DNA from: Spirochaetaceae bacterium
GTDB lineage: Bacteria; Spirochaetota; Spirochaetia; Treponematales; Breznakiellaceae
Assembly: GCA_031275595.1 (NCBI GenBank)
Contig: JAISOO010000184.1
Location: 1 to 13,195, forward strand
DNA: 13,195 bases
Direction: 5' to 3'
The notes beneath the pieces are model-generated. The model did not search any database. It was not told the origin of the DNA and saw only the letters and a program-made list of their open reading frames with translations. How positions within the stretch are numbered: position 1 is the first letter of the stretch; every line of letters starts with the position of its first letter. The position numbers were made by a program, and so were the translations under genes. Below, one piece after another: positions 1 through 7,175 of the stretch.

Positions 1-119
1 GAGGCTTTCCCAAAACTTCAGTTTTTGGGAAAGCAACCTTAGATTTATTGGAAAAAGCGGGCTTTAGACCGCTTTTTCGGAAGCCTTTCCCAAAACCAAC
101 CGGGTTTTGGGAAAGGCTC
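1..119 (+). repeat. Triple-hairpin intergenic repeat, copy A
   Basis: Three consecutive perfect or near-perfect hairpins are visible. The first pairs 4-15 with 23-34 (GCTTTCCCAAAA / TTTTGGGAAAGC). The second pairs 51-60 with 69-78 (GAAAAAGCGG / CCGCTTTTTC). The third pairs 82-97 with 103-118, a 16-bp stem with loop AACCG. The linker AACCTTAGATTTA joins hairpins 1 and 2. The same arrangement, about 85-90% identical by eye, returns in reverse complement at 13078-13195. The first hairpin shows a compensatory change between copies (C-G at 5/33 becomes T-A), which suggests the pairing is maintained. Copy A ends about 58 nt before the start codon of the protease lipoprotein gene. The second hairpin, with A-run and T-run flanks, could act as a bidirectional intrinsic terminator. 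The family is not one I can name. A REP/BIME-like element or a structured RNA leader are the alternatives. Confidence 0.8.
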
Positions 120-177
120 GGTGGTTTGTTTTTTAAGGATGGAGGCGTTTTTGAAATTCCTCCGTAAAGGATAGAGA

Positions 178-2010
178 ATGATAGGTAAGGGCAGGGCTGG
201 ACCGGGGGTTTTTTTCTTTCTTTCCCTGTGGTGCTTTTTAGGTTTGTTAAGCGGGTGCATTTCCGCCGCCCGGGCGGAGAAACGGCTGGAACCCCTTAAA
301 TCCTCAGGCCAGTTCAGGCTGGATGACATTGAGGGGTATGTTTCAGAAAATCCTGAACGGGCTATACACCTTGCCGGAATTCACCGGCGTATCTACGGGA
401 CGGATGCCGGGGATCCTTTGACAGAGCCCAGGCTTAAATCCCTGGAAGAAGCGGCGGTGGGGAACCTTATTGAGTCCCAGGCCCGGGCGGTCCGGGAAAA
501 ACGCTGGGATGACGCGGCATCCCTGGCCAGATCCCTCGGGGCATTGGAAATTTCCGTGGAAAATACCGGCATGGAGCCGGATTTTCTTCTGGCGGACGCT
601 CAGGATAAGTTATCCGGGGGAAATTATTTAGAGGCTTTTCTCGCGGCGCTGCGGACCCATGAATTACGGCCCCTGGAATTTGCGGACGCCTTGTTTTTTT
701 TGGAGCAGGCGGTAAAGCTCAACCAGCGGAGGACGGCGGCGTTTTTTTTCGCCGCGGCGGAAGCCCGTGGTGGGGCCGTCCCTGAGGAATTACGCCGCTA
801 TGCCCAAGGCCGGGATACCGCGGCGGATATGGTCAAGGGGGTTGCTACGGTCCTGGTTGACCGGGGCTACCGTATAGAAAAGGGCCGGGGTCTACCCGAC
901 TGGGTTTTAGGCTCCGCTTTTTTTGTGGACAGCTCCGGGCTTTTGATCACCAACTACCATGTTATCTCCAGCGAGGTGGATCCCGCCTATGAGGGGTATT
1001 CCCGGCTGTATATCCGCTTGGGGAACGCCTCAAGCCCCCGGATCCCCGCCCGGGTGATAGGCTGGGATAAGGCCATGGATCTGGCCTTGATTAAGGCCGA
1101 AATAACGCCGGAATATGTTTTTTCCCTGGTGGACCGGACCATCCCCTCGGTGGGGGAAGCCATCTATGCCATAGGCTCGCCGGTGGGGCTTGAAAAGACC
1201 GTTACCTCCGGGATCGTGTCCGCCCTGGGCCGGCGTTTGCTTCAAATTGGGGATGTGATCCAGATAGACGCCGCGGTGAACCACGGCAATTCCGGAGGAC
1301 CGGTGGTGGATGTGGAAGGCCGCCTGGTGGGTATTGTTTTCGCCGGTATTGAGCAATACCAGGGGCTTAACTTTGCCGTTCCCGCCGAACGGCTTGCGGC
1401 GGCCCTGCCCGGGATGCTCCGGGGCGGCAAGGCGGAGCGGCCCTGGCTGGGTCTTACCATAGCCGAGACTGCCCGGGGCGCGGAGATTATCTATGTGGCC
1501 CCCTTTACCCCCGCCTCGGAACACCGCATCACGGAAGGAACCTGGATCACGGCCCTTAATGACGCCGAGGTAAAGGCGCCCCAGGGAGGGCTTATACCGG
1601 CTTTGCAGGACCTGCTTTTTCCCAATCGTCCCGGGGAACTGGTGGCTGTCAAAACCTCCGACGGGATCCGGCGGGTGATCATGACCGAGCCCCGGCCCGA
1701 AGTCCCCTTGGCCCGGGCCGCCCGGCTTGACAGCCGGGAACGGATGGCGGCGCCCCTCTTCGGCCTTATCCTGGCCCCCACGGCGGGTAATATATTTTCC
1801 CCCGCCTATATTGTAAGAAGGGTAGTCCGGGGTTCCATCGCCGACGAAGTGGGAATTTCCGAGCAGGATTCCATATCTATCCGGGGATTCAAGGTAGAAG
1901 AAAAGGAAGGGTATGCCCTCCTGGATATCCACGTAAAAAGACGCCGGCTGGGATACCTGGAAACCTCCATGCGGCTTCCGGCGGCCCTGGATTCCCCGGA
2001 TACCCTCTAG
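178..2010 (+). CDS. HtrA/DegP-like S1C serine protease, predicted lipoprotein
   Basis: This 610-residue protein is a trypsin-fold serine protease of the HtrA type, expected to degrade or process damaged envelope proteins. The N-terminus has a basic segment, a hydrophobic stretch (11-24) and a lipobox LLSGC, so Cys27 should be lipidated and the protein anchored in the periplasm or at the cell surface. Residues about 45-215 form an Ala/Leu-rich helical region that may be TPR-like. The protease domain spans about 240-410. It shows His261 (TNYHV), Asp301 (MDLALIKA) and Ser372 (NHGNSGGPV), a complete catalytic triad. Two PDZ-like segments follow: about 425-505, then about 525-595 with the typical VVRGSIADEVGI turn. 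The ATG at 178 has AAAGG seven bases upstream. The long N-terminal helical domain is unusual for classical DegP, which has the protease domain near its N-terminus. The family is clear; the substrate is unknown. The gene looks monocistronic. Confidence 0.88.
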   Translation: MIGKGRAGPGVFFFLSLWCFLGLLSGCISAARAEKRLEPLKSSGQFRLDDIEGYVSENPERAIHLAGIHRRIYGTDAGDPLTEPRLKSLEEAAVGNLIESQARAVREKRWDDAASLARSLGALEISVENTGMEPDFLLADAQDKLSGGNYLEAFLAALRTHELRPLEFADALFFLEQAVKLNQRRTAAFFFAAAEARGGAVPEELRRYAQGRDTAADMVKGVATVLVDRGYRIEKGRGLPDWVLGSAFFVDSSGLLITNYHVISSEVDPAYEGYSRLYIRLGNASSPRIPARVIGWDKAMDLALIKAEITPEYVFSLVDRTIPSVGEAIYAIGSPVGLEKTVTSGIVSALGRRLLQIGDVIQIDAAVNHGNSGGPVVDVEGRLVGIVFAGIEQYQGLNFAVPAERLAAALPGMLRGGKAERPWLGLTIAETARGAEIIYVAPFTPASEHRITEGTWITALNDAEVKAPQGGLIPALQDLLFPNRPGELVAVKTSDGIRRVIMTEPRPEVPLARAARLDSRERMAAPLFGLILAPTAGNIFSPAYIVRRVVRGSIADEVGISEQDSISIRGFKVEEKEGYALLDIHVKRRRLGYLETSMRLPAALDSPDTL

Positions 2011-2197
2011 CGGTTTGTTGCGCTTGAGCGCAAAATCCTATAACAATTCACGGAAGTGAATTGTTATACCCTGCAAACTGCGTTCGAACCGAAGGTTCGC
2101 GGAGCCCCGGCAATCGGAAATTTTTGCGTGAAGGGCGCCAAAGGCACCTGGCGCCATGGGTAATGAAATAACGGCAAGACTTGATGCCTTGAAAATC
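2011..2197. other. Hairpin-rich intergenic segment
   Basis: No credible gene lies between the protease stop and the nucleoside hydrolase. This part holds several short inverted repeats: TTGCGC/GCGCAA at 2018-2033, a 13-bp perfect hairpin at 2039-2068 (listed separately), CGAACC/GGTTCG at 2085-2099, and GGCGCC at 2134-2139 with its partner at 2150-2155. None is followed by a T-run, so none is a convincing intrinsic terminator. The density of palindromes suggests accumulated repeat elements rather than a single regulatory RNA. Confidence 0.55.
2039..2068. repeat. Perfect 13-bp hairpin with GGAA tetraloop
   Basis: Positions 2039-2051 and 2056-2068 are exact reverse complements (TATAACAATTCAC / GTGAATTGTTATA), separated by the GNRA-type tetraloop GGAA. 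The hairpin lies 28 nt after the stop codon of the protease gene. It could stabilise the 3' end of the mRNA or be a small interspersed palindrome. No U-tract follows. Confidence 0.75.
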
Positions 2198-2267
2198 GCG
2201 GTTTGCGGGGTTTTTAGCCCGAAAAACCGCAGGGGCTGGTTCCAAACCAACCGGTTTTGGAATCGGC
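2198..2267 (+). repeat. Degenerate two-hairpin copy of the intergenic repeat (copy D)
   Basis: A hairpin with outer arms GCGGTTT (2198-2204) and AAACCGC (2224-2230) is followed by a second at 2238-2264. The second pairs CCAAACC with GGTTTTGG around the loop AACC. Its core CCAAACCAACCGGTTTTGG closely matches the third hairpin of copies A and B, where the core is CCAAAACCAACCGGGTTTTGG. It ends about 20 nt before the ribosome binding site of the nucleoside hydrolase gene. It is likely a diverged member of the same family. It might influence expression of the downstream gene, but nothing here proves that. Confidence 0.5.
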
Positions 2268-2288
2268 TTACCTATCCTGAAAACAACC

Positions 2289-2294
2289 AAGGAG
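2289..2294 (+). promoter_or_regulatory. Ribosome binding site deciding the nucleoside hydrolase start
   Basis: AAGGAG lies 10 nt before the ATG at 2305 but only 1 nt before an in-frame GTG at 2296. The spacing therefore favours the ATG. Confidence 0.7.
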
Positions 2295-2304
2295 CGTGAA
2301 CCCT

Positions 2305-3234
2305 ATGAAAAAGATCCCCGTTATCATGGATTGTGATCCCGGGCATGACGATGCTATTGCCCTGGTCTTGGCTTTTGCCAGCGAAAAGTTGGATGTTAAG
2401 GCGGTTACCGTTACCGGCGGTAATCAGACCCTGGCAAAAACCCTCAATAATACCAGAAAGATCTTGAGCTATATCGGAAAACGGCCGCGGCTTGCCGCCG
2501 GGGTGGATAAGCCCATGTTCCGGGAACTTGAGATTGCCGAGGCGGTTCACGGTGCGTCGGGCCTGGACGGGCCGATGCTCCCGGATACCGATTATAGAGA
2601 AGAACCGATCCCCGCGGTGGACCTTATGCGGCGGATCATCCTGGATAGTCCTGAACCAATAACGCTGGTTCCCACCGGCCCCTTAACCAATCTGGGGATT
2701 CTTTTTACCGCCTATCCGGAGGTCAAAAGAAATGTCGCCCGGATCAGCCTCATGGGCGGGGGCATTGAATCGGGTAATTGGTCGGCGGCGGCGGAATTTA
2801 ATATTTTGGTGGATCCCGAAGCCGCGGAAATTGTTTTTACCTCCGGTCTCCCCATCACCATGTGTCCCCTGGATGTAACCCATAAGGCGCTGATGACCCC
2901 CGGTGATCTCGAGGCCCTGCGGAGGCACGGCGGCCGGATCTCGGTTATGGTGGCGGAATTGGTTGAATTTTTTTATCAGTACCATATTGTCCAGGGCTTT
3001 GCGGGCGCTCCCCTCCACGACCCCTGCGCCGTGGCCTGGCTTATTGCCCCGGAGCTTTTTAAAACCACGGACTACCACATCTCCATTGAGACCCAGGGCA
3101 GGTACACTACCGGAATGACCTTTGCCGACCGCCGTTTTTGGACCGATGCCAAACCAAACGCCACGGTCTGCCTTGATATTGACCGGCCCGGTTTTATCCG
3201 GCTTATTACCGAGGCATGCAGGAGTTACGGTTAA
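2305..3234 (+). CDS. Inosine/uridine-preferring nucleoside hydrolase family protein
   Basis: This 309-residue protein should hydrolyse the N-glycosidic bond of ribonucleosides, releasing the base and ribose in cytosolic nucleoside salvage. The family-defining calcium site is present near the N-terminus as DCDPGHDD, giving Asp9, Asp11, Asp15 and Asp16. Other family motifs are VPTGPLTNLG (122-131), MGGG (150-153), EFNILVDPEAA (164-174) and the C-terminal LHDPCAVAW with His238 and Asp239. Length and order match IunH/Rih enzymes. The sequence does not let me choose between purine- and pyrimidine-preferring members. I chose the ATG at 2305 over the upstream GTG at 2296 because of the ribosome-binding-site spacing. 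The stop codon overlaps the convergent NimA-like gene by 4 bp. No transporter or nucleoside kinase gene accompanies it. Confidence 0.9.
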   Translation: MKKIPVIMDCDPGHDDAIALVLAFASEKLDVKAVTVTGGNQTLAKTLNNTRKILSYIGKRPRLAAGVDKPMFRELEIAEAVHGASGLDGPMLPDTDYREEPIPAVDLMRRIILDSPEPITLVPTGPLTNLGILFTAYPEVKRNVARISLMGGGIESGNWSAAAEFNILVDPEAAEIVFTSGLPITMCPLDVTHKALMTPGDLEALRRHGGRISVMVAELVEFFYQYHIVQGFAGAPLHDPCAVAWLIAPELFKTTDYHISIETQGRYTTGMTFADRRFWTDAKPNATVCLDIDRPGFIRLITEACRSYG

Positions 3235-3731
3235 ACAGGGCGAGGTTCCTCCGCCGGGGGGGGCCGGCGTTTCCCGGTGAAGGATCGGGCCTTTACCCGG
3301 TAAACCGCCGTTTCCCGCAGGCGGGGCTCGTCAAAAACAAAGTCCCGGTCCTGCCCGGTCTGATGCCTCATCAGGAGATTGAGGCCATGGGCCTTTTTTT
3401 TATCCTCCTCCACGAATTCAACCGCGCCGAAACCGATGACGCTTTCGTAGGCAAAGCTGTAATTATGGGCTTCCCGGCCTTCTATCAACCGGTGGCCCCC
3501 GTCCATCTCAAAACAGACCTCGGGATTTTTGTTAAGGATAGCAATTTTTTTCCCCTCCTGAGCGCCATGAAAGTAGAGGAGCAGTTCCCCGTTTTGGTAT
3601 TCATACCCGAAATTCAGAGGGACCACATAAGGCCGGTTGTTTTCCGCCATGGCAAGCCGGCATACTTTGCACCGGCTGACGATCCCCAGGAGCTCTTCAA
3701 GGTCCGTTATTTCCCGCTCTTTTCTTCTCAT
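3231..3731 (-). CDS. NimA-like pyridoxamine 5'-phosphate oxidase-family flavin-binding protein
   Basis: This 166-residue protein belongs to the split-barrel flavin-binding superfamily that includes pyridoxamine phosphate oxidases and NimA-type nitroimidazole reductases. Diagnostic stretches are the N-terminal CKVCRLAMAENNRPYVVPLN, the central LYFHGAQEGKKIAILNKNP, VCFEMD, and the C-terminal LLMRHQTGQ. These resemble NimA-like proteins more than PdxH. The substrate is unknown, and drug resistance should not be inferred from the family name. An upstream ATG at 3794 is in frame, but the ATG at 3731 has GGAG at a good distance and begins where the homologous region begins. The last 15 residues are a Pro/Arg/Glu-rich tail that looks non-conserved. 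The gene converges on the nucleoside hydrolase and is divergent from lepA, so the 102-bp space at 3732-3833 should hold both promoters. Confidence 0.82.
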   Translation of the reverse strand: MRRKEREITDLEELLGIVSRCKVCRLAMAENNRPYVVPLNFGYEYQNGELLLYFHGAQEGKKIAILNKNPEVCFEMDGGHRLIEGREAHNYSFAYESVIGFGAVEFVEEDKKKAHGLNLLMRHQTGQDRDFVFDEPRLRETAVYRVKARSFTGKRRPPPAEEPRPV

Positions 3732-3736
3732 AGGTA

Positions 3737-3741
3737 CTCCA
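3737..3741 (-). promoter_or_regulatory. Ribosome binding site deciding the NimA-like start
   Basis: Read on the minus strand, TGGAG stands 5 nt before the ATG at 3731. No comparable site precedes the longer in-frame ATG at 3794. Confidence 0.65.
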
Positions 3742-3833
3742 TTTTTAGGATAAGATAAACCTATCCCGCCATAATTTCCAGGGGCTTTCCCCACGCCACT
3801 TTAAAAGATACGGGAAATGTGTTTAGATAGACC

Positions 3834-5639
3834 ATGACTAAGCCCGAACATATCCGTAATTTTTGTATTATCGCCCATATTGACCACGGCAAATCCACCC
3901 TGGCGGACAGGCTTATCCAGAAGGGCCGGCTCGTGGAGGACAGGAATTTCCAGGATCAGATCCTGGATACCATGGATATTGAGCGGGAACGGGGAATAAC
4001 CATTAAAAGCCAGGCGGTAACCATCCCCTACACCGCCTCCGACGGGGTTGAATACGAGCTTAACCTAGTGGATACCCCCGGCCATGTGGACTTTACCTAC
4101 GAGGTTTCCCGGGCCATCAACTCCTGCGAAGGGGCCCTGCTCTTGGTGGACGCTACCCAGGGGGTACAGGCCCAGACCCTGTCCAATATGTACCTGGCCC
4201 TGGAGCACAATTTGGAGATCCTGCCGGTGATCAACAAGATCGATATGGCGGCGGCGGATATCCCGGAGACAAAACACCAGATAGACCACGATCTAGGGCT
4301 GGACTCCGGGGAGGCCCTGCTGGTTTCCGCCCGGCAGGGGACCGGGGTGGACGAACTTTTTGAGGCCATTGTCCGGCGGATCCCCCCGCCCTTGGGGAAA
4401 AGCGACGCCCCCCTGCGAGCCCTGATCTTTGACTGCCACTACGATCCCTACCGGGGGGTGGTGGTCCACCTGCGGATCTTCGACGGTTCCATGCAACGGG
4501 GGATGCGGATCCGGTTCATGTCCAACGGTTCGGAATATGAAATTGAGACCCTGGGGGTCTTTAAACTCGCCCTGGTGGAGGCCGCCGAACTTGCCGCGGG
4601 GAGCGTGGGCTATATCATCGCCGGGGTAAAAACCGTGGGGGATGTCCGGGTGGGGGACACGGTAACCGCCGCGGAAAATCCCTGCGATTCCCCGCTGCCG
4701 GGATTCCGGGAGGTAAAACCCGTGGTGTTTTCCTCAATATATCCGGTGGATTCCAACGATTACGAGGAACTCAAGACCAGCCTGGAAAAATTAAAACTCA
4801 ACGACGCTTCCCTGATCTACGAAAAGGACTCCTCCGTGGCCCTGGGTTTCGGGTTCCGCTGCGGCTTTTTGGGGCTCCTCCACCTGGAGGTGATCCAGGA
4901 GCGGCTGGAGCGGGAATTCAACCAGTCGGTGATCTTTACCGCCCCGTCGGTCAAGTACAAGGTACGCCTGCGGACCGGGGAAGAGGTTTTTGTGGATAAC
5001 CCCATGGAATACCCCGACGAGGGAAAGGTGGAGGGGGCGGAGGAGCCCTATATCCGCGCTTCGATTATCACCCCTGCGGCCTATCTGGGGAACATCATGA
5101 CCCTCTGTATGGAGAAGCGGGGGGTCCAGACCAACATGACCTACCTGGACGAAAAGCGGGTGGAACTCATCTACGACATGCCCCTCGCGGAGGTTCTCTT
5201 TGATTTTTACGACCGCCTGAAAAGCACGAGCCGGGGTTACGCCTCCTTTGACTACGACATCACCGATTATAAACCCACGGAGCTGGTCAAGCTGGACATA
5301 CTCCTCAACGGAAAGGGGGTGGACGCCCTGTCCCAGCTGGTGTTCAAGGGTAACGCCTACGAGCGGGCCCGGCTGGTCTGTGAACGCCTCCGGGACGAGA
5401 TTCCCCGGCAGCAGTTCAAGATCCCCATCCAGGGGGCCATCGGGAGCCAGATCATTGCCCGGGAGACGGTCAACGCCCTGCGGAAGGACGTATTGGCCAA
5501 GTGTTATGGCGGGGACATCACCCGGAAGCGAAAACTCCTGGAAAAGCAGAAGGAAGGCAAGAAGCGGATGAAGATGGTGGGGGACGTGGAACTCCCCCAG
5601 AGCGCCTTCCTCGCGGTGCTTAAAACCAAGGATACATAG
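3834..5639 (+). CDS. lepA: Elongation factor 4 (LepA), ribosome-binding GTPase
   Basis: This 601-residue translational GTPase is full length (E. coli LepA has 599). It binds ribosomes and affects elongation and ribosome biogenesis under stress. All G motifs are visible: AHIDHGKS (14-21), RGITI (53-57), DTPGH (80-84), NKID (134-137) and SARQG (165-169). The LepA-specific C-terminal domain is intact, including AKCYGGDITRKRKLLEKQK and a terminal segment with GDVELPQSAFLAVLK. The protein lacks the EF-G domain IV, as expected. The ATG at 3834 opens directly into the conserved N-terminal IRNFCIIAHIDHGKS. The upstream ribosome binding site is weak. The stop codon is only 9 nt from the terminal inverted repeat of a MITE-like element, so this element forms the 3' flank and perhaps the 3' end of the mRNA. 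Confidence 0.98.
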   Translation: MTKPEHIRNFCIIAHIDHGKSTLADRLIQKGRLVEDRNFQDQILDTMDIERERGITIKSQAVTIPYTASDGVEYELNLVDTPGHVDFTYEVSRAINSCEGALLLVDATQGVQAQTLSNMYLALEHNLEILPVINKIDMAAADIPETKHQIDHDLGLDSGEALLVSARQGTGVDELFEAIVRRIPPPLGKSDAPLRALIFDCHYDPYRGVVVHLRIFDGSMQRGMRIRFMSNGSEYEIETLGVFKLALVEAAELAAGSVGYIIAGVKTVGDVRVGDTVTAAENPCDSPLPGFREVKPVVFSSIYPVDSNDYEELKTSLEKLKLNDASLIYEKDSSVALGFGFRCGFLGLLHLEVIQERLEREFNQSVIFTAPSVKYKVRLRTGEEVFVDNPMEYPDEGKVEGAEEPYIRASIITPAAYLGNIMTLCMEKRGVQTNMTYLDEKRVELIYDMPLAEVLFDFYDRLKSTSRGYASFDYDITDYKPTELVKLDILLNGKGVDALSQLVFKGNAYERARLVCERLRDEIPRQQFKIPIQGAIGSQIIARETVNALRKDVLAKCYGGDITRKRKLLEKQKEGKKRMKMVGDVELPQSAFLAVLKTKDT

Positions 5640-5648
5640 TATCAGGAT

Positions 5649-5858
5649 CTAACCTTGACCCACAGAATACAAAGAATTTAACCGCGAACCACCCGAACAA
5701 AGAGGGGTAATGTAAGATTTCTATTTCCTTCCTCGTTTTCCTGCTTCCCGCGAACAGAAAGAGGGAATTCAGGTGAAAAGCAAGGTTATCAAAGGAAAAG
5801 TTCCCGCGGTTCGTGGTATGTTTTCTTGGCGGATGGCCGTTTTGTGGGTCAAGTTTAG
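5649..5858. mobile_element. MITE-like element, copy 1 (210 bp)
   Basis: The ends are 16-bp terminal inverted repeats: CTAACCTTGACCCACA at 5649-5664 and TGTGGGTCAAGTTTAG at 5843-5858, with one mismatch between arms. Subterminal sequences also pair imperfectly (CGAACCAC near the left, GTTCGTGG near the right), so much of the element can fold into one long hairpin. There is no ORF worth calling inside. The element is nearly the same as copy 2 at 7176-7398 but lacks about 13 bp in two small indels. The flanking 9-mers (TATCAGGAT left, CCTTCAGGG right) do not match, so no target duplication is evident. It fills the space between the convergent lepA and TPR genes. Confidence 0.8.
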
Positions 5859-7096
5859 CCTTCAGGGCGAGGTTGTTGATTATTTTTGAGCTCGTCCCGT
5901 TTTCCGGCGGCTTTCTCGTGGTTAGGGTCGAGGGCGCAGGTTTGTTCGTAGTCCGCAAGGGCTTGGTCCCGCCGCCCCAGTAAGCCGTAGGCAAGGCCCC
6001 GCTGATAGTAGGCTTCCCCGTTGTTCGGGTCAAGCTCGATGGCGCGGGACAGATCTTCGATGGCTTCCCGGGCATCGTCCTCCGCAAAGAGAGCAAAACT
6101 TTTGCTCATAATCACATCCACCTGGTCCCGGTTGGACCTGAGCCCCCGCAGCAGGGCGTCCATTTGAGGGATAAAAGCTTTTCCCCCTATCTGCTCAAGT
6201 TTGGCCAGCATCACCACCCGCTCGGCCTCATCGGTCGCTTTCTGCATGACGATTGCTTTTATCAGGTTGTTGCTTTCCCGCGCCTTGAAACAGTATACAA
6301 CGCCCCGGTCAAAATACGCCTCGGCCCTATCAGGAGCAAGCGCTATCGCCTTGGTAAAGTCATCAATAGCCCGGTCTATGACCTCGCCACCCTCGTCCCA
6401 AAAGCCGATCAGGTCATTTTTGCATAGGGTCCAATAGCAGACCCCCCGGGCCAGCCAATAATCCGCGTCGCTGTCCTTTGCTCCGATGGCCTTTGAAAAC
6501 CACTCGATAGCCTTGTCATACTCCTCCCGCAAAAACCAAATGTAGCCCACTTGGTAATAGGTGTCGCTGTCTTGCGGATCATAGGCCGCGGCCAGGGTAA
6601 AGTCCGCCAGGGCCTTTTCAAGCTCCCCCTTTTTCCTCCACACCAGGCCCCGGTGGAAACGCGCCCAGCCGGTGCAGTCGTCGTCCCTCCAGGTTTCGAT
6701 GGAAGCGGTAAGGTCCGCAAGGGCGGCGTCCAAATCACCCTTCGCGTAATACGAGATGCCCCGGTTGGACCAATAAGTGCCGTAGTCAGGGGGCGACAGG
6801 GGGATACATTGGGTAAAGTCGGCGATAGCCTTGTCATACTCCTTGAGTTCATGGTAGAGGTTCCCCCGTCCGTTCCAGCCGTCCGCGTTATCCGGTCTCA
6901 GAGCAATCATGCGGGTAAAGTCCGCCAGGGCCTTTTCTTTTTCCCCTTTTCGTTCCCATGTGCTGGCCCGGCGGTTAAGCAGACTGAAATCGTCCGGGTA
7001 CTCGGCCAAGCCCTCGTTGAACACGTCGATTGCCCCGTCATAATCCCCGTCCTGGACCAGATCGCAGCCCCGGTGATAATAATCCATAACATTCAT
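5855..7096 (-). CDS. Cytosolic tetratricopeptide-repeat protein
   Basis: This 413-residue protein consists almost entirely of TPR units, roughly nine. Examples of the repeat pattern are GEKEKALADFTRMIALRPDN (51-70), KEYDKAIADFTQCIPLSP (85-102) and DAREAIEDLSRAIELDPNN (341-359). Regions 225-245 and 270-325 carry insertions that interrupt the regular pattern. No signal peptide or membrane segment is seen, so it should be a cytosolic protein-protein interaction scaffold; the partner is unknown. The start ATG at 7096 has AAGGAG at 9 nt. The stop codon TAA and the last base of the final codon lie inside the right terminal inverted repeat of MITE copy 1. Conceptual removal of the element would give Gly-Ser-stop, one residue longer, so the insertion barely altered the protein. 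The gene is bracketed by direct copies of the MITE, which raises the possibility of movement or recombination as a unit. Confidence 0.85.
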   Translation of the reverse strand: MNVMDYYHRGCDLVQDGDYDGAIDVFNEGLAEYPDDFSLLNRRASTWERKGEKEKALADFTRMIALRPDNADGWNGRGNLYHELKEYDKAIADFTQCIPLSPPDYGTYWSNRGISYYAKGDLDAALADLTASIETWRDDDCTGWARFHRGLVWRKKGELEKALADFTLAAAYDPQDSDTYYQVGYIWFLREEYDKAIEWFSKAIGAKDSDADYWLARGVCYWTLCKNDLIGFWDEGGEVIDRAIDDFTKAIALAPDRAEAYFDRGVVYCFKARESNNLIKAIVMQKATDEAERVVMLAKLEQIGGKAFIPQMDALLRGLRSNRDQVDVIMSKSFALFAEDDAREAIEDLSRAIELDPNNGEAYYQRGLAYGLLGRRDQALADYEQTCALDPNHEKAAGKRDELKNNQQPRPEG

Positions 7097-7105
7097 AGAA
7101 CATCG

Positions 7106-7140
7106 CTCCTTCGGTGTCTAAATTCGCCCCATCAATTATA
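7106..7140 (-). promoter_or_regulatory. Ribosome binding site and possible -10 box of the TPR gene
   Basis: On the minus strand TATAAT occupies 7140-7135 and AAGGAG 7111-7106. This places a start of transcription about 30 nt before the ATG. The -35 region at the right distance reads TGGCGC, which is poor, so the promoter call is tentative. The ribosome binding site is good. Confidence 0.4.
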
Positions 7141-7175
7141 GGCGGAAAGGGGAGAAAGCGCCAGGCACTATAGGT

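Noticed and set aside
1030..1932. Minus-strand open frame of 300 codons
   Set aside because: It is a Gly/Pro/Arg/His-rich shadow of the protease gene, typical of high-GC antisense frames.
2038..2290. Two overlapping minus-strand frames in the first intergenic gap
   Set aside because: They consist of translated palindromes, overlap one another and lack ribosome binding sites.
3732..3794. N-terminal extension of the NimA-like protein
   Set aside because: The extra 21 residues precede the conserved region, and the ATG at 3731 has the better ribosome binding site. The extension would also occupy most of the divergent promoter region.
5649..5858. CRISPR-like or tandem repeat array around the TPR gene
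   Set aside because: There are only two long copies 1.3 kb apart with terminal inverted repeats, and no regular spacer pattern.
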